Origin: Hyphomicrobiales bacterium
Lineage (GTDB): Bacteria > Pseudomonadota > Alphaproteobacteria > Rhizobiales > Kaistiaceae
Direction: 5' to 3'
Length of the DNA stretch: 51,582 bases
Assembly: GCA_024222895.1 (NCBI GenBank)
Contig: JAAEOR010000006.1
Location: 1 to 51,582, forward strand
Below, piece after piece: positions 1 to 8,887 of this stretch (within the stretch, counting starts at the first letter, position 1; every line of letters begins with the position of its first letter). The notes beneath the pieces were generated by a model that worked only from the letters and a program-made list of their open reading frames with translations, searched no databases and was not told the origin of the DNA. A program made the translations under genes and the position numbers.

Positions 1-151
1 AACAGCAACGTTCGCAAGTTTTGGTCGGGACAGCGTGCGTACGGGCATCAAATAACGCGGATTTGTGCCTCTTGTAGCACCGAACTGCCTCTCCAGCTGT
101 TGTCGTCGCCGCGCTCATGCGTTTGCATGATTGTCTGTCAGAGGGAATCCT

Positions 152-784
152 GTGAGCCTGAAAACGGATATTGCGGGGTGGGATGAAAAGCCGTCCGATG
201 ACATCCGCCGGATCTACCAGCGGTATTCCCGGCGGCCGTCTTTCGGTTCCAATGTTGTCGCTCTGTTGAGCGATCCGCTGCTGCAATCGGGCGCTACGTG
301 GTTGTTGAAGCACCATCTGGCGACCGGTTGGTCGGACATATCCTCAGCCGATATCACGGCGATCTACGAAAGCTTGCCCGCCATCGAAGGTTGGCAGGCA
401 CGGTTGCATGTCCTTCAGTCGATCCGGTACCTGCCAATTCCCGAATCCCATGCCAGTGTCGTGGAGCGCTTCGCTCAAAACGCGGTTTTCGATACCGTCA
501 AGTTTGTCCGCGCCTGGGGCTATGATGCCTGGCACCAGCTTGCGGTCCAGCATCCGGATTATCGGCAACATGTGGCGCACATGCTTGCCGACGCCCTGGC
601 GTCGGAAACCGCTGCGTCGGTCAAGGTGAGAATACGAAAAGCGCTGGACGCGGGGTTTTACCTGCTGTTCGGGGCCCAATCACGGGGGCGACCGGCGACG
701 GTGGCAGCGCGATCCATCAGCGGTATTTACCGAATCGCCATACATCCACCCGAAGCTGCGTCTGCCGCGGCGTTTTCATGCTAA
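152..784 (+). CDS. Hypothetical protein, helical, HEAT-like
   Basis: I do not recognise this family. The track starts at a TTG at 131, but a GAGGGA ribosome site sits five bases before the GTG at 152, so I prefer that start (about 210 residues). The product is soluble, with no signal peptide or membrane segment. It reads as a run of amphipathic helices containing spaced Trp, Leu and Ala residues (ATWLLKHHLATGW, VRAWGYDAWHQLA, HMLADALASE). That resembles an armadillo/HEAT-type helical repeat, but the call is inference. The last 30 residues are low-complexity and Ala-rich and may not be conserved. No operon partner is obvious; the next gene begins about 160 bases on. Confidence 0.55.
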   Translation: MSLKTDIAGWDEKPSDDIRRIYQRYSRRPSFGSNVVALLSDPLLQSGATWLLKHHLATGWSDISSADITAIYESLPAIEGWQARLHVLQSIRYLPIPESHASVVERFAQNAVFDTVKFVRAWGYDAWHQLAVQHPDYRQHVAHMLADALASETAASVKVRIRKALDAGFYLLFGAQSRGRPATVAARSISGIYRIAIHPPEAASAAAFSC

Positions 785-943
785 GCTCCCGCCGGAACTC
801 AGAGTGATGCGCTCGACCATATCTGAGACCGGCCGGTGACCGTGCCGGATCCGGCAGTGTGTTCGGTGACGTCGCTACGAGTTGGGTGGCTGGCGACAAG
901 GCAGTCGTCAGTATGTTGAGCGGGTTAGATCGGCGGGTTTCGA

Positions 944-3361
944 ATGGCGGCGGAAACCAGGTCACCTGAAACCGAACCGGAGCCGGCAGCGGCTTCCGGC
1001 GCAAAGGGGGCGGCCGCGTCGGCGGGGGCCTTCTTAGCTCGAGCCTGGCGCTCAGCCAGGGGGGGCGCACGTCGCCTGTTCGCGTCGTTCAGACCATGGA
1101 TTGTCGCCCTTTCGGTCATCATTCTTCTGAATATATTCTGGACGCCCATCAAGAATCTTTACTGGCGCTTTCTGCCGCCGACCGGTGCGATCTATGTCGA
1201 TAGTCCGGAGGTCTACACCCGCGAGCGGCTGATCAATGAGCGCCTCAGCGAGGAAGCCTGGCTGGACGATCAGCTGGAGGCGGCCGCGACCAATGAGGAT
1301 TTCACCTCGGTGGAAAATGTCATCCGCCGCCAGCTCAGCCTCGATCTGGACCAGGGCGAGCCGTCCGGACCGGTCGGCGCGGGCGGGGCCGAGGCCGATA
1401 CAGACGGTCCAAGCCTGATCGGATTCAATGACAAGTTTCGCCTCCGCAGCGCGTCGCGAAGCCTGATCCGGCAGCGGATCATCGAGAACAAACTCGATGA
1501 TCGCCACGATCTTGAGGGCAACGCCCTGTACGTCTTGAAGTTCGACAGTACCGTGATCAGTGCCCCGGCAAGCGGCCGAATGGCGCAAGTGAAGGTCGAG
1601 ATCCTGCCGCCGCACGGGATCGACGATGCGGCAGTGCATGCCGACGGTGAAGATCTGACCGACGAGTTCCTGCGCCAAATCCGCGGCAGGGCCGGCTACC
1701 GCTTCGAGAGCATTTACGACATGTGGCAGGAAAGCATCGATGACCGGATAAACAACCGGATACGCGTGCTTTACAGCCGGTTCCTACTTGAGCCTCTCGA
1801 CCAAAAGGAGACCACCAACATCCAGAACTTCGCCGAGCTTTCGAGCGGCGGACCGGGGCCTCTTGCGCTTCGTTTGGCACGGCGGGAACCACTGGAAACG
1901 ATGGAATCGCTGCTCGACTCGGTGCCCGAGGAAGAACGCGAGTCCTACGCGCGGCGCATCAAGGCCTACTTCGCCAGAAAGGCCGTCGCCGAGGTCCTGG
2001 GTATGGCCGAGGACGAGATCGAGATCGACCTCTCAAGCGACTACGATCCCTTCCATGAATATCCGATCAACTCCCGGAGCGTCCCGGACGCACTTGGTCT
2101 GACGGTCCGCATAACCAATGAATCAGCGGCGCCGCCACGGGTCCATGTCGGCCCGCGTTTTATCCAACTATATGTATTCGATGTAGAATGTCAAGTGAAT
2201 CCGGTAGTAACGGATAGTCAAACTATCATGTTCGCCGGTGAAGTTCATAGAGAGAATGAAGAAACCTCAAAACTAAATTTCTTTAGATTGGTGCGTTTGG
2301 ACTCACCGATCGAGGATGAGAGTCATGATCTCGAAACTATTGTTTCCAATGCAGTAATACAGTTCTTAAATCAGGAAAGAACAAGCGATGCCGGATGGAA
2401 TATGTTTCAAATTCCGGTTGAATACAAGAATAATATTCCGTTTTTTAAGGTCTCTGAAGATTGCACCGAAATGTATACCCTAGCTCTGAACGCTGGATAT
2501 TACAATTTTGTAAGAAGTGTTGTTGATTACAATACTTACAGTTATTCTGTTCTTCCGCGCGAGGGAGCGCTCCCGGTGGTGAGCGATATCAGTAGCCGGT
2601 ACGAATACGGCAGCCCCGGCGGACTCTTCGACGGCGTCCTCGGCGTCGGTACGCGCGGGGCCGAGCTGCGATCCTACCTGACTACCTTTGGGGATGTGGC
2701 GCACCGGTCGGCCGACACACGACCTCTGCCGACCGATGACTCGCAGGGATCGACTTCGCGGAGTGAGCACTTCTCGCCGATCGTCGGCTGGATCATCGAT
2801 CCCGGTGCCAAGGCCCCGGCGGCGCGCGCGACCGGCAGCTTTGTGACAGTCAACGAGTCGATCCTGGCCATTATCTCGGTGCCGGCGTGGTGGACCGAGG
2901 TCCGACTGGCGCTAAAGAAGGAGTGGATCGAGGGCAGTGGAACAGTCATTCCTGCCGAATCAGCGAACTCCGATTCTATAGACGGCCGCCGCGAGTTGAC
3001 CGTACGGTTGCCCAACCGACCCGAACTGATTGACAGTCTGCTCGTTGATTCTGCCCGCTCCGGGCCGGTGATCTCGGAGATCGACGCCACCGCCATCCAG
3101 ACCTGCGATGAAACCCCAGTCCTCATCATCGGCCAGCGCCTCTGGCGGAACACCGCCGTAACGGTCGGCAGCGTCAAGGCGCAGAGGGTCGAAGTGATGC
3201 CCAACATGGGTGGCGTCGTGGCTTATTTTCGCAACCCATTCTCGGCGAGTCGCGACGAACGCTTGCGATTGTGGACGAGCGAGGGGATGACCGAGGTCAA
3301 GCTTACAACACCGATCAGGGCTGCGGACTCCGAACGGTGCGAGCAGCCCGCGGCTCAGTAA
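944..3361 (+). CDS. Large membrane-anchored protein of unknown function
   Basis: This encodes 805 residues. The N-terminus is an Ala/Pro/Glu-rich basic stretch. One strongly hydrophobic segment follows at about residues 51-66 (PWIVALSVIILLNIFW), so the protein should be an inner-membrane anchor with roughly 730 residues in the periplasm. The middle is acidic and helical. The last 100 residues (SEIDATAIQTCDETPVLIIGQ, then VTVGSVKAQRVEVMPN) look like an IPT/TIG-type Ig-like beta domain; that is inference. Bases around 2160-2555 are clearly AT-richer than the flanks and use ATA, AGA and TTA codons that are rare elsewhere in the window, yet the frame stays open. This suggests an acquired or fast-evolving internal segment. 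No enzyme motif is seen. Confidence 0.75.
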   Translation: MAAETRSPETEPEPAAASGAKGAAASAGAFLARAWRSARGGARRLFASFRPWIVALSVIILLNIFWTPIKNLYWRFLPPTGAIYVDSPEVYTRERLINERLSEEAWLDDQLEAAATNEDFTSVENVIRRQLSLDLDQGEPSGPVGAGGAEADTDGPSLIGFNDKFRLRSASRSLIRQRIIENKLDDRHDLEGNALYVLKFDSTVISAPASGRMAQVKVEILPPHGIDDAAVHADGEDLTDEFLRQIRGRAGYRFESIYDMWQESIDDRINNRIRVLYSRFLLEPLDQKETTNIQNFAELSSGGPGPLALRLARREPLETMESLLDSVPEEERESYARRIKAYFARKAVAEVLGMAEDEIEIDLSSDYDPFHEYPINSRSVPDALGLTVRITNESAAPPRVHVGPRFIQLYVFDVECQVNPVVTDSQTIMFAGEVHRENEETSKLNFFRLVRLDSPIEDESHDLETIVSNAVIQFLNQERTSDAGWNMFQIPVEYKNNIPFFKVSEDCTEMYTLALNAGYYNFVRSVVDYNTYSYSVLPREGALPVVSDISSRYEYGSPGGLFDGVLGVGTRGAELRSYLTTFGDVAHRSADTRPLPTDDSQGSTSRSEHFSPIVGWIIDPGAKAPAARATGSFVTVNESILAIISVPAWWTEVRLALKKEWIEGSGTVIPAESANSDSIDGRRELTVRLPNRPELIDSLLVDSARSGPVISEIDATAIQTCDETPVLIIGQRLWRNTAVTVGSVKAQRVEVMPNMGGVVAYFRNPFSASRDERLRLWTSEGMTEVKLTTPIRAADSERCEQPAAQ

Positions 3362-3543
3362 CGCCGCACGCAAAACAACGGCCGATGAGGAAACGGAAAA
3401 AGCGGCGCCCGCTTTTCCAGCTGGTTTCTTCCTTGAAACACGCCATATGCTGTATGGACCGTTCAGGTGGCGTTCAATTTTCGATTGTTATGCTCAGCGC
3501 AGATTAATTGAGATCCCGGTAGAGCGCGGGCAGGAGAAAGAAA

Positions 3544-3759
3544 ATGATGTCAACAGCAGTGTCCCTCGTCATGGCGGCCGGCGTCAGCATGACACCGGTG
3601 CCGTCGGAGCAGCACTCGACCCAGATTCAGGGAGCCGCCATTGGTGGGGTGTGCCAGACCGCAAGCTATTCGTGCAGGATTTCGCCACCAAAGCCCCTAG
3701 GCTCGGCCTGCTCCTGCGGCACAATTCCTGGCTTTGTCATCAGCGCACCGGCGCAGTAA
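3544..3759 (+). CDS. Small secreted Cys-containing protein
   Basis: A 71-residue ORF preceded by a good purine-rich ribosome site (CAGGAGAAAG) just before the ATG. The start MMSTAVSLVMAAGVSM looks like a short signal or export sequence. The C-terminal half has four cysteines in the pattern GVCQTASYSC...SACSCGTIPG. Similar tiny alphaproteobacterial proteins carry a conserved C...C...ACSC pattern after a signal peptide; their role is unknown to me. The cysteines would form disulfides if the protein is periplasmic. It stands alone. Confidence 0.6.
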   Translation: MMSTAVSLVMAAGVSMTPVPSEQHSTQIQGAAIGGVCQTASYSCRISPPKPLGSACSCGTIPGFVISAPAQ

Positions 3760-4055
3760 TGGACGCAAAGCCTTCGGTTTCCAGATCAGGCCCCGGCCTC
3801 GCCCCCGCACCAGCCGCCTTGCGGCCGGCCCACGGTTCTGGCCACATCCAGCACATATTTTGACACGCTAGCCTCGGCTATGATCGATGTCTGAGAATGC
3901 TCGTTCAATCGTGCAATCACCTTGCCCGATCCCGACTCGTGCTGTACTTTTTTTATGAATCGAGAGCATGAAAAAAACAAAATAAAATAGACACTTATCA
4001 TAAGCGGCGCCGGCGATGCGGCCCGGCGCTGACGACCGGACGGAGGCCCCAGTCC
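3760..4055. other. Intergenic region, AT-rich upstream of the ThDP enzyme gene
   Basis: About 300 bases without a supported gene. The part from about 3945 to 4005 is AT-rich (runs of A and T around TTTTTTTATG and GAAAAAAACAAAATAAAATAG) in a GC-rich setting, which fits a promoter or a short foreign stretch. No clear -35/-10 pair could be assigned. ORF-track entries here are shadows. Confidence 0.3.
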
Positions 4056-5485
4056 ATGCGTGTCTATGAGGCAATTGTTGCCGGTCTGGAAGCGATCGGC
4101 GTGGATGCCGCTTATCGGCGGCGCCGGCGAGAATGCCGCCGGCCTGATGCTGGCGCTGGATGAGTCCGAGACAATCCGGCCGATCATTGCCAAGAACGAA
4201 CAGGGCGCGGCTTTCATGGCCTGCGGCTACGCCATGTTCAGCAACAAGCTCGGGGTCTGTTTCGCCACCGCCGGTCCCGGCGCCTTCAATCTGATTTCGG
4301 GCCTGTGCGTCGCGCTTACCGACTCCTACCCGCTGCTGGCGATCACCGGTTACTCGACCATTGCCTGGAACGGACGCGGCGGGCTGAACGAAACATCCGG
4401 GCTGAACCGGACACCGGACTCGCAGAAGATCTTCGACGCCATGACCAAGGCGAACTTCCTGGTCACGGACATCGATGATGTGGCCGATACGCTCCAGCAG
4501 GCGATCGACATCGCCTTCGATGGCCGCCCCGGCCCGGTCCACATCGCGGTGGCTGAGGACATCGCCGATCCGTCCATCAAGGTGTCCGACTTCAGACTGC
4601 CAACGATCAACGTTCGACCGGTTGAGCCCGATCCGGCCAGGGTCACGGACTGCGCCGATTTCCTGGTCGATGCGATCGAAGACGGCAAGACGATCGTCCT
4701 GCTTGCCGGTTTCGGTGCAATCCGAGCCGGCGCGAATCGCGAAGTGCTGGATTTCATCGAGCGATATCAGATTCCGCTGATTACGACGCTCGACGGCAAG
4801 GGAATCGTCGATGAAAGCAACCCCCTGGCGATCGGTGTCTTTGCCGACAGCGGTCACAAGAGCGCCTGGGAGCTCTTCCTCGACGCCGATATCGTGATTG
4901 GTCTGGGAAACAGTTTCGGTCAGCATGCGACCTTCGATTTTCGCGGCGACCTGTTTGAGAACCGCAAGCTGGTTCACATCGATATCGACGTGAACCAGAT
5001 CGACAAGGTCTACAAGGCTGACAAAGCGATCATCGGGGATGCGCGGTTGGCGATATCCGGCCTCGCCGATGCGATGTCACGTGTGGGACGGGTGACGCCC
5101 AAGAGCTTCCGCGCGCCCGACTTCGACGAGCAGCGGGTTATCAAGGTGACGCCCAAGCTGCACCCGGGTCAGATAGTCCAGTCGATCTCGCGGATGCTGC
5201 CGCCGCGCGGCGTGGTGCTCGCCGATGCCGGCGCCCATCTTGCCTGGCTGGGCTACTATCTCGAGCTCAAGGACGGGCAGAGTTTTCGCAAGCCGGGGAC
5301 CTACGGACCGATGGGCATCGGTGTCAACGGCGCCATCGGGGTCAAGTTTGGTGCCATGGACAGGCCGGTGGTGGCCGGTGTCGGCGATGGCTCATATCTC
5401 ATGAGCGGGTTCGAGTTGATGACCGCCGTCGAGCACGAGATCCCGGTCATCTGGGTCATCTTCAACGATGGTGAATTCAAACTTG
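4056..5485 (+). pseudogene. Thiamine-diphosphate enzyme (acetolactate-synthase-like), frameshifted and truncated
   Basis: The body matches the acetolactate synthase/benzoylformate decarboxylase superfamily. It has the ThDP-activating Glu in IAKNEQGAAFMACGYA, ATAGPGAFNLISG, the middle domain near TLDGKGIVDE, and the cofactor-binding start GDGSYLMSGFELMTAV...VIFNDGEFKL. The natural N-terminus MRVYEAIVAGLEAIGVDAA begins at the ATG at 4056, but reads out of frame at about 4111. Removing one base (TTATCGG to TTTCGG) restores AAFGGAGENAAG in frame with the rest. The track ORF therefore starts artificially at 4060. The C-terminus is lost: homology stops near EFKL, where group II intron sequence takes over, and I find no continuation downstream. 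The ThDP fold lacks its last strands, so the product should be inactive. Confidence 0.8.
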
Positions 5486-5499
5486 CTCCAGCGACACGT

Positions 5500-5749
5500 G
5501 GCGTTCCTGGGTGTCGACGTCAACCAGGTCATGACCGGTTGGGCGAACTATTTCCGTCTGGGGTCGGTCAGCAAGGCCTATCGTGCGGTGGACGCGCACG
5601 CGAGGAACCGGCTTCGTCGGTGGTTGTGCGCCAAGCATGGACAGTCGGGTCGGGGAACGGCGCGCTTCCCCGATGAGCATCTCTACATGACGATGGAGCT
5701 CAACCGGCTGACCAAGCGCACGCGCGACCTTCCGTGGGCGAAAACATGA
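5500..5749 (+). pseudogene. Group II intron reverse transcriptase/maturase, C-terminal fragment
   Basis: The reading frame from about VDVNQVMTGWANYFRLG to RTRDLPWAKT is a typical maturase (GIIM/X and adjacent) C-terminus of bacterial group II introns: GWANYFRLGSVSKAYRAVD, RRWLCAKHG, GRGTARFPDEHLY and a terminal LPWAKT. The reverse transcriptase domains are absent, so only about 80 residues remain. The fragment reads straight out of the broken ThDP enzyme gene. An ATG/GTG in the host sequence makes the track ORF look like a 93-residue gene, but no independent start is expected. Confidence 0.85.
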
Positions 5750-5759
5750 TGCTCTGTCC

Positions 5760-5795
5760 GAGCGCCGGATGCGGGAAATCCGCACGTCCGGTGCG
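5760..5795 (+). ncRNA. Group II intron domain V hairpin
   Basis: The sequence contains CGGATGCGGGAAATCCGCAC followed by GTCCGG. It folds into a stem with a GAAA-type loop and a two-base CG bulge on the 3' arm, and has AGC at the 5' base for the catalytic triad. This is the expected shape of domain V, lying about ten bases after the maturase stop codon as usual. Confidence 0.75.
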
Positions 5796-5830
5796 ACGAG
5801 CGGCGACTGGAAACGGGGCCAGGGCACGGA

Positions 5831-6249
5831 CTGAGGCACCGGCAAAGGGCGTAAGCCGCCGGCAAACGGTTACTCCCCGATGCCCAAAGCCACCGCGCCA
5901 GTCGTCGACTCTACTGGACAAGATCGGCGTGAAATCACAGCCCGATATCTGGGTGACCCAAAAGGTGCTTTGACCGACGGGCGGCGGGTCATCGCCCATC
6001 CGCAAAGATCGGCGATGACCGCACGGTTGAGGGCGTTTGGATAGCAGCGGAGCGCAGCCGGGCGTCGGGGGACACAGTGAAGGTCCCCCGCAAAGGGGAC
6101 CGGCCTCTCGTTATCAGTCCGGGCTAGTGTGACCGGACCGCGAAGCAGACACCGCAAAAGTGTCCTCGGCCCAACTTTCGGGTTCCGAGGTGGTCGGAAG
6201 AGTGCATAGTTGTTTTTGTTGGAGTAGAGTAACGACCGATAGGTGCGAC
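5831..6249. other. Non-coding debris after the intron
   Basis: About 400 bases without a supportable gene. Short self-complementary stretches occur (for example GGTCCCCCGC and GGGGACC around 6081-6100). I do not find the missing C-terminal codons of the ThDP enzyme. Part may be intron or insertion-sequence residue, but I cannot assign a family. Confidence 0.3.
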
Positions 6250-6882
6250 ATGCGGCGTGTTTGGATCAGTCTGTTTTCGTTGATCGTCCTGGGCGGCAAT
6301 AGTGCGTTGGCCCAGCAGAGTTGCTCGGTGGCCGGCGCCGCCTACGCCAGTGGCGCGGCGACGTGCCAGCCGGCTGTTCGGGACGGGCAGGTCGAGCGGG
6401 TCCTGTTCACCTGTGAGGATGGTGCATGGATCAGCACCGACGTCGTGTGTCCGGACAAATTCGCGTATTTCTGCCGGGTTGGTCCGCACGCTGTCCCGGT
6501 CGGGGAACAGTTGTTGCTCGGTGCTGGGCCGGCCTTTCTGGAGTGCAGTTTTCCTGGCATTTTTCGCCTCAATCAAGACGCCGCACCGGTGACGGTTGTG
6601 GTGACGCCCAGTGCTTTGGTTCGTAGCGTGCAGGTGTTCTTGAGCGGTGAAGGGGAGGGGCTCGATTGCGGGCTCGGTGAGTGCGCCGGGCAGGCTGACG
6701 CCAAGACGCTGTCGGCCGTTGCCAGCTTCCTCCAAAAGAACTTCGCCAATCTTCTGCCAGAGGAGCAGGAAGCCTTCGGCGTCGCCAATGAAGCGGAAAT
6801 CGCGACCGTTGTCCTTGCCAGGAACCCGATCGACGTCATTCCGCAGTTCGCCAGGATTTTTGACGTTCCGCCAGCTCCGTAG
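6250..6882 (+). CDS. Secreted cysteine-containing protein of unknown function
   Basis: The track ORF begins at 6160, but the ATG at 6250 opens a clear signal peptide (MRRVWISLFSLIVLGGNSALAQQ, cleavage after ALA). This gives about 210 residues, nearly 190 of them mature. The mature part has Cys residues spaced in QQSCSVAG, AATCQPAV, LFTCEDG, VVCPD, AYFCRVG, FLECSF, GLDCGLGECAG, suggesting several disulfides. The first 60 mature residues resemble a small extracellular Cys domain. The C-terminal part (KTLSAVASFLQKNFANLLPEEQEAF) is helical. It ends 15 bases before the cell-wall hydrolase gene, so the two are likely co-transcribed. It could be a substrate-targeting partner or inhibitor of that enzyme, which is inference. 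Confidence 0.65.
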   Translation: MRRVWISLFSLIVLGGNSALAQQSCSVAGAAYASGAATCQPAVRDGQVERVLFTCEDGAWISTDVVCPDKFAYFCRVGPHAVPVGEQLLLGAGPAFLECSFPGIFRLNQDAAPVTVVVTPSALVRSVQVFLSGEGEGLDCGLGECAGQADAKTLSAVASFLQKNFANLLPEEQEAFGVANEAEIATVVLARNPIDVIPQFARIFDVPPAP

Positions 6883-6897
6883 AAGAGGGGAAGGCCC

Positions 6898-8592
6898 GTG
6901 AGAATACCCGCCAGCCGGGAGGAAAAGTATCCGCTCCTCGGATCGCTTTTGGAATCGATTAACGCCGACATCGAGGCGAATCCCGAGTTCAAGCGCGCGC
7001 TGTTCGAGTCGTGCGGTGGAAAGGATGAGGAGCTTTCAAAGGCGCTCCGTCTGAGGAGCAATCCCTGGGTGACCGTCGATGCCAGAGTCGATGGGGACAC
7101 ACAAGGTGCCTATGCGACGACGCGGCGGAACACGATCGTTGTCGGAGAAGCACTGGCTGACCGGCTGATCGCCGGCGGCGACGAGGCCGCCTATGGCGAA
7201 GTCGTTCTGGTGCTGGCCCGAGGTCTGATCCACTGGCTTGCCGGAAAGGATTGGAAGACGCCGGCGAGTGCGCCCGGCGCCGCATTTGAACGCTTGCTGG
7301 CCGAGCGCCAGATCAGCCCGGTGCCGCCGGTTGTCCATGAGCCGGTGCCCCTTCCGGCGCCGAGCCCCGACTTGTCCGAGCCGTCGGCACAACCAGTTCC
7401 GGAGGCCCTCGCCAACCGACTCGGGTCGACGATTCTCGACATTGCCAAGCGGCATCTCGGTCAGAAATACAGGTTCACGCCAACACCGGACTATGACGAT
7501 CCGAACTGGAACGGGCCGTTCGACTGTGCCGAATACGCCTCCTACTGCGCGTTCAGAGCCTACTCGATTGCGTATGGCGTCGTGCCGGATCCGGCGAACC
7601 GGTACAACTCCTATTCCGGCTATTGGCAGCGCGACGCCCGGAAGCACGGTATCCAGATCAGCTGGCGTGACGCTCTTCACATACCCGGTGCGATTCTGCT
7701 GCGTTTCCCGCCGGGCAAGGAGCCGCCGCCCTATGGCCATGTTGCCATCTCGCTCGGCAACGGCGGCGACACCTATGAGGCCCGCGGCAAGAAGTTCGGG
7801 GTCGTAAAGCACACGGCGATTGGCCGCAGCTGGAACACGGGCGTTCTGATCCCAGGCGTTCTCTACGATACGCCCGAGGGACTCGGCAGCGACTTTCTAC
7901 TGTTCAAGGTGCTCGACCCACCGGCCGGGCACAGTCCGATCGTCGAGGAAATCCAGAAACGCCTGGTGAAGTCCGGGCTGATGGCCGCGGCCCAGATGAA
8001 CGGGATCTACGATGTCGTGACTTCCACTGCTGTCAGCGCTTTCCAGGACAGGAAGGGCATTGTCTCCGATGGCGAGGTCGGGCCTGAGACCGGGGCCATG
8101 CTTGGCCTTGGCGATATCTGGAAGAAGGCTCCGGTCGCCGACAAACCGAGCCTGGCTGCCCCGCTGGCAGTCGCGGCTTCAACCGTCGACTCCGAGATCC
8201 TCACTCTTGCAAGGACGCTCTACGGTGAAGCCCGCGGTGAACCGACCGAAGGAATCGAGGCTGTGGCCAACGTGATCCTGAACCGGGTGAGGTCGAACCG
8301 CTATCCGAACACCGTCGCCAAGGTCTGCCTGCAGCGACTCCAATTCTCCTGTTGGAACGACAACGATCCGAACAAGAAAATCATCGCCAGGTTGAAACCC
8401 GGTGACAGCGCTGTTTTTGACAAGGTCCTGGGGATTGCCAAGCGAGCGGTGCTTGGAGGGCTGCCGAACACGGTTGTCGGCGCGCTCCACTATCACGCAA
8501 AGCAGATCAATCCGAGTTGGGTCAAGAATTCTCCGGCAGCGACGCTCGTGGCGAGGATCGGAGCGCATCTCTTCTGGAGCGGGATCCGATAG
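6898..8592 (+). CDS. Multidomain cell-wall hydrolase (NlpC/P60, PG-binding, SleB)
   Basis: The GTG start has an AGAAGAGGGG ribosome site. Residues 1-135 form an unfamiliar domain containing LVLARGLIHWLAGKDW at about 105-120. This looks like the helix of an effector-type zinc peptidase (expected HELVHW), but without the first His and the Glu. A Pro-rich linker spans about 141-168. Residues 175-325 are an NlpC/P60 Cys peptidase with Cys210 in FDCAEYASYC and His281 in GHVAISLG. Residues 345-405 are a PG_binding_1 domain (IQKRLVKSGLM...GIYDVVTSTAVSAFQ). Residues 430-564 are a SleB/CwlJ-type Hydrolase_2 domain with the probable catalytic Glu445 in LYGEARGE. No signal peptide is visible, so the export route is unclear: phage-like lysis, a secretion-system effector, or missed export. 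The upstream secreted Cys protein may be functionally linked. Confidence 0.8.
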   Translation: MRIPASREEKYPLLGSLLESINADIEANPEFKRALFESCGGKDEELSKALRLRSNPWVTVDARVDGDTQGAYATTRRNTIVVGEALADRLIAGGDEAAYGEVVLVLARGLIHWLAGKDWKTPASAPGAAFERLLAERQISPVPPVVHEPVPLPAPSPDLSEPSAQPVPEALANRLGSTILDIAKRHLGQKYRFTPTPDYDDPNWNGPFDCAEYASYCAFRAYSIAYGVVPDPANRYNSYSGYWQRDARKHGIQISWRDALHIPGAILLRFPPGKEPPPYGHVAISLGNGGDTYEARGKKFGVVKHTAIGRSWNTGVLIPGVLYDTPEGLGSDFLLFKVLDPPAGHSPIVEEIQKRLVKSGLMAAAQMNGIYDVVTSTAVSAFQDRKGIVSDGEVGPETGAMLGLGDIWKKAPVADKPSLAAPLAVAASTVDSEILTLARTLYGEARGEPTEGIEAVANVILNRVRSNRYPNTVAKVCLQRLQFSCWNDNDPNKKIIARLKPGDSAVFDKVLGIAKRAVLGGLPNTVVGALHYHAKQINPSWVKNSPAATLVARIGAHLFWSGIR

Positions 8593-8648
8593 GCGGCGGG
8601 TGCGGCTCGGAAACCAGCCCAAAAAGACCGATCGATCATCGTTTGCAG

Positions 8649-8659
8649 CCTTGGTATGA
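8649..8659 (+). repeat. Solo end of TACCAAGG element family
   Basis: CCTTGGTA followed by TGA matches the right end plus flanking triplet of the 263-bp element at 37252-37514 (CCTTGGTATGAGGT in both). No matching left end is nearby. It is short enough to be a chance match. Confidence 0.35.
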
Positions 8660-8793
8660 GGTGCCGCAATCGGCCTCGGAGAGCCTGCCTTCGGCTTGAT
8701 CGGGTACGCACTGACATGGTCTTGCTCGCGTTCGAAAATTCGAAAACAGATCAACCTACAGATCAGATTCTTTGATCCGACGAACACGACATG

Positions 8794-8838
8794 CGTGCTT
8801 CGAGGCTCCGCTTGACGCGGAGCCCCTCAGCATGAGGC
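8794..8838 (+). repeat. Palindromic intergenic repeat, copy 1
   Basis: The unit contains GCTTCGAGGCTCC, an inner hairpin GGCTCCGCTTGACGCGGAGCC, and CCCTCAGCATGAGG. The pattern of CCTCA(T/G)nCTGAGG next to TTCGAGG is a familiar interspersed repeat in rhizobial genomes. It lies in inverted orientation to copy 2, fifty bases on. Confidence 0.7.
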
Positions 8839-8887
8839 CGGTGTCGGTGGACTTTGAGCGAGAGGTGCCAACTCATTGGGACACCTA

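Larger units (their letters stand above)
5490..5830 (+). mobile_element. 5'-truncated group II intron remnant
   Basis: This comprises the maturase C-terminus followed by a domain-V-like hairpin. Neither the 5' splice-site end of the intron nor the reverse transcriptase core is present, which fits the 5' truncation produced by incomplete target-primed reverse transcription or by later deletion. The 3' boundary is approximate because I could not place domain VI with certainty. Confidence 0.75.

Noticed and set aside
3786-4977. Long minus-strand ORFs (143 and 369 residues) opposite the ThDP enzyme
   Set aside because: They are antisense shadows of the plus-strand enzyme, Arg/Gly/Asp-rich with no family match, and are explained by third-position GC.
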